From: Melastoma dodecandrum
Taxonomy: Eukaryota > Streptophyta > Magnoliopsida > Myrtales > Melastomataceae
NCBI GenBank assembly: GCA_029817715.1
Contig: JARUPY010000473.1
Span: 6,014,001-6,078,000 of the forward strand
Length of the DNA stretch: 64,000 bases
Reading direction: 5' to 3'
This document shows, piece by piece, positions 62,019-64,000 of the stretch. Both the position numbers and the translations under genes were made by a program. The number at the start of each line of letters is the position of its first letter. Within the stretch, counting starts at the first letter, position 1. Below the pieces are notes generated by a model that saw only the letters and a program-made list of their open reading frames with translations, was not told the origin of the DNA and did not search any database.

Positions 62019-63347
62019 GTGGTTGTTGGAGTTACTCCAAGCACAAAAAGAAGGCTAGTGTTTAGCGACCTCAAGGGGGTTGAGAATCCAGTTGCAGACC
62101 ATCTTTCAAGATTGGAATTTAGAAAGCCCGAAACCATAGTGAGCAAAGGAAAGGATGAAAAGCGAGTGAATGAAAATTTTCCAGATGAGCAAATACTTTC
62201 AATAATTGCTGCGTTGACTTCAAGCACTCCATGGTACGTAGATTTCGTCAACTTCATTGTAAGTAATGAATTTCCTCCAAACTTAAATTCCCATAAGCGT
62301 AAGAAATTTCTTCATGATGTGCGATCTTATTTTTGGGATGATCCGTATTTGTTTAAGTTGGAAAAAGATAATCTATTACGCCAATGTGTTCCAAAAGAGG
62401 AACAACTCATGATACTTACAGGTTGTCATGCAAGCTTGTATGATGATCCTTTTGGAGGCATAAAAACTGCCTCAAAGATAATTCAAAGCGAATTTTGTTG
62501 GCCGACTCTATTCAAAGATGCTCACGAGTTTTTCATGAAATGTGATGAATGTCAAAGGGTTGGAAATATTTCTCGAAGGCATGAGATGCCATTGACTAAC
62601 ATTGTTGAGGTTGAATTGTTCGATGTTTAGGGAATAGACTTTATGGGTCCGTTTCCCTCGTCGTTTGGAAATTCTTACATTCTTGTTGTGGATTATGTCT
62701 CCGAGTGGGTAGAAGTATGTGCATACCCCAAGAACGAGCACATGTAGTACAAGATTCTTGAAGAGGAACATATTCGCTCGATTCGGTACTCCGAGGGCAA
62801 TCATAAGTTATGGAGGTGGAGGTACGCAATTTTGTAACAAGTTATTTGAGAATTTGCTCTTGAAATATGGTGTGAAGCACAAGGTCATAATCACATACCA
62901 CCCGAAAGCCAACGGACAAGTAGAGGTGCCAAACCGGGAGATAAAGCGAATCTTGGAGAAGACCGCTAATCCATCGCGCAAGAACTAAGCAATGAAGTTA
63001 GACGATGCACTTTGGGCTTATCGAACAACATTCAGAACAACCACCGGTATGTCACCATACCAGCCAGTCTTTGGAAAAAGTTTTCATCTACCGATGGAAC
63101 TTGAACATAAGGCATATTGGGCGGTAAAGAAGTTAAATTTAGATCCAGAATTAGCAACTGAAAAACGTCTTTTGGCATGAGTTTCGCTTACGAGCCTATG
63201 AGAGTTCGCGGATGTATAAAGAGAAAACAAAATTTTGGCATGACGAGAAGATCTTGAACAAAGAATTCAAGATTGACACCCTCTGATGTCTATACACTAT
63301 AGACGGTGGCCAGTCCTCGTCATGGAACACTTCGGCTTTTATTAATA
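62019..63347 (+). pseudogene. Athila-type element: RNase H end and integrase, disrupted
   Basis: Begins at the end of RNase H (GVENPVADHLSRLE), so reverse transcriptase and most of RNase H are deleted between about 61965 and 62040. Integrase shows CHASLYDDPFGG (the second zinc-finger His is replaced), KCDECQ, the first Asp in GIDFMGPF after a TAG at 62628, the second catalytic position as ISYGGGGTQF (Asp replaced by Tyr), and the PKANGQVEVPNREIK Glu block. Remnants run to FWHDEKILNKEF near 63270. Confidence 0.87.
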
Positions 63348-64000
63348 TGGTTTTGATGATGAACCATATAGAATCTTACCTCTATATTCTATAGAAGCAT
63401 GTATGATACGCTACAGAAGATGCTCCTATAATCTATAGAAGCTCGTATTGTACGTTACAGAAGTATACCGTAAGGAACGTTCTGTAAGTAAAATCAATAC
63501 CTTAATTAAAGGAAAGACGAGCGAAAGTATTTTTGCGATGCCAAAGTACTAAGTACCGAATTTGGTAAATATGAAAATTTATTTTCACTAATATATTTTT
63601 AATTTATCAAATTAATTAATTAATAAAAGATAATCTAAATAGAATAGTCCTTTGAAATATTGTCAATCTTATCTTATCTGATTATTATAAATTAAACGAA
63701 AATTTCTTATAAAAGAAATGCTAAGATCATATCTTCCCATTTTAGGAGTAATATATTTCTCACCTTGGAAGCTTCTATAATGACCTTCTCTAGGTTAAAG
63801 AGCGTCCACATTTATTTGTATTTTGATATGGACAGAACTCTTTCAGCTTTTTACTAGTAATAACGTCCAGGAACATGTGTAATCATATTTGGATGAAATA
63901 AACTAGATTAGGAAATATATCAAGGATTGTTTTATTTACAGAAGGTTATACGTCTACAGAACCTTCTGACCATCTGTTACTTGCTGGGGACGAAATCAAT
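63348..64000 (+). repeat. AT-rich LTR-like repeat, copy d (plus, runs off the window)
   Basis: Starts TGGTTTTGATGATGAACC and aligns with the reverse complement of 44150-44935 over its visible length. It interrupts the Athila remnant at its 3' side. Confidence 0.6.

Noticed and set aside
63348..64000. Copies c and d as the two LTRs of the Athila relic
   Set aside because: No polypurine tract before 63348 and no matching flanking duplication; the same repeat occurs inverted elsewhere, so it is more likely an independent family.

Overview
This is nuclear DNA from a flowering plant; I cannot place it below angiosperm. The evidence is the plant-type genes (a three-exon beta-tubulin, an actin-depolymerising factor whose first coding exon is only ATG, a heavy-metal-associated plant protein, SHOC1, a cytochrome b561 and a remorin), long introns, AT-rich spacers, and Ty3/gypsy (Tat and Athila), copia-like and MULE transposons. 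The window has a gene-bearing left part (0.7-17.4 kb) and a transposon-dominated right part (17.7-64 kb) with one damaged host gene at 33.7-34.4 kb.

Gene-bearing part: beta-tubulin (minus, 0.7-2.9 kb) and ADF (minus, 5.2-6.0 kb) are cytoskeletal housekeeping genes. They are followed by a small HMA-domain protein with a lysine/glutamate tail (plus, 7.5-8.0 kb), the meiotic crossover factor SHOC1 (plus, 8.4-14.9 kb, eight exons, one GC-AG intron, one apparent +1 frameshift in an A6 run) and a complete transmembrane cytochrome b561 with its four haem histidines (plus, 15.7-17.4 kb). The genes look independently transcribed. A ~0.95 kb fold-back element follows at 17.7-18.7 kb.

Transposon part: 18.8-33.5 kb is a decayed, composite minus-strand Tat-lineage Ty3/gypsy element with the order LTR-gag-(deletion)-LTR-gag-pol-LTR. 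A second, divergent Tat element lies on the plus strand at 48.36-60.83 kb, with both LTRs and a 5-bp target duplication, inserted in an Athila relic. Both Tat elements carry, between integrase and 3' LTR and in antisense, an extra gene with a plant mobile domain (PMD) followed by a coiled-coil tail. This is the most interesting system here, because host PMD proteins act in transposon silencing. Next to the composite element is a broken remorin gene. A MULE of 3.65 kb (35.16-38.81 kb) has long inverted repeats and a perfect 9-bp duplication; it carries a transposase relic and an opposed gene for a GRF zinc finger, coiled coil and membrane helix. The 42.7-47.6 kb stretch and the right edge of the window hold several AT-rich LTR-like repeats in both orientations, forming a large imperfect palindrome. 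A minisatellite lies at 39.6 kb.

Almost all transposon reading frames carry stops, frameshifts or lost catalytic residues, so these are relics. Exon limits were assigned by eye from reading frame, splice consensus and remembered family structure.
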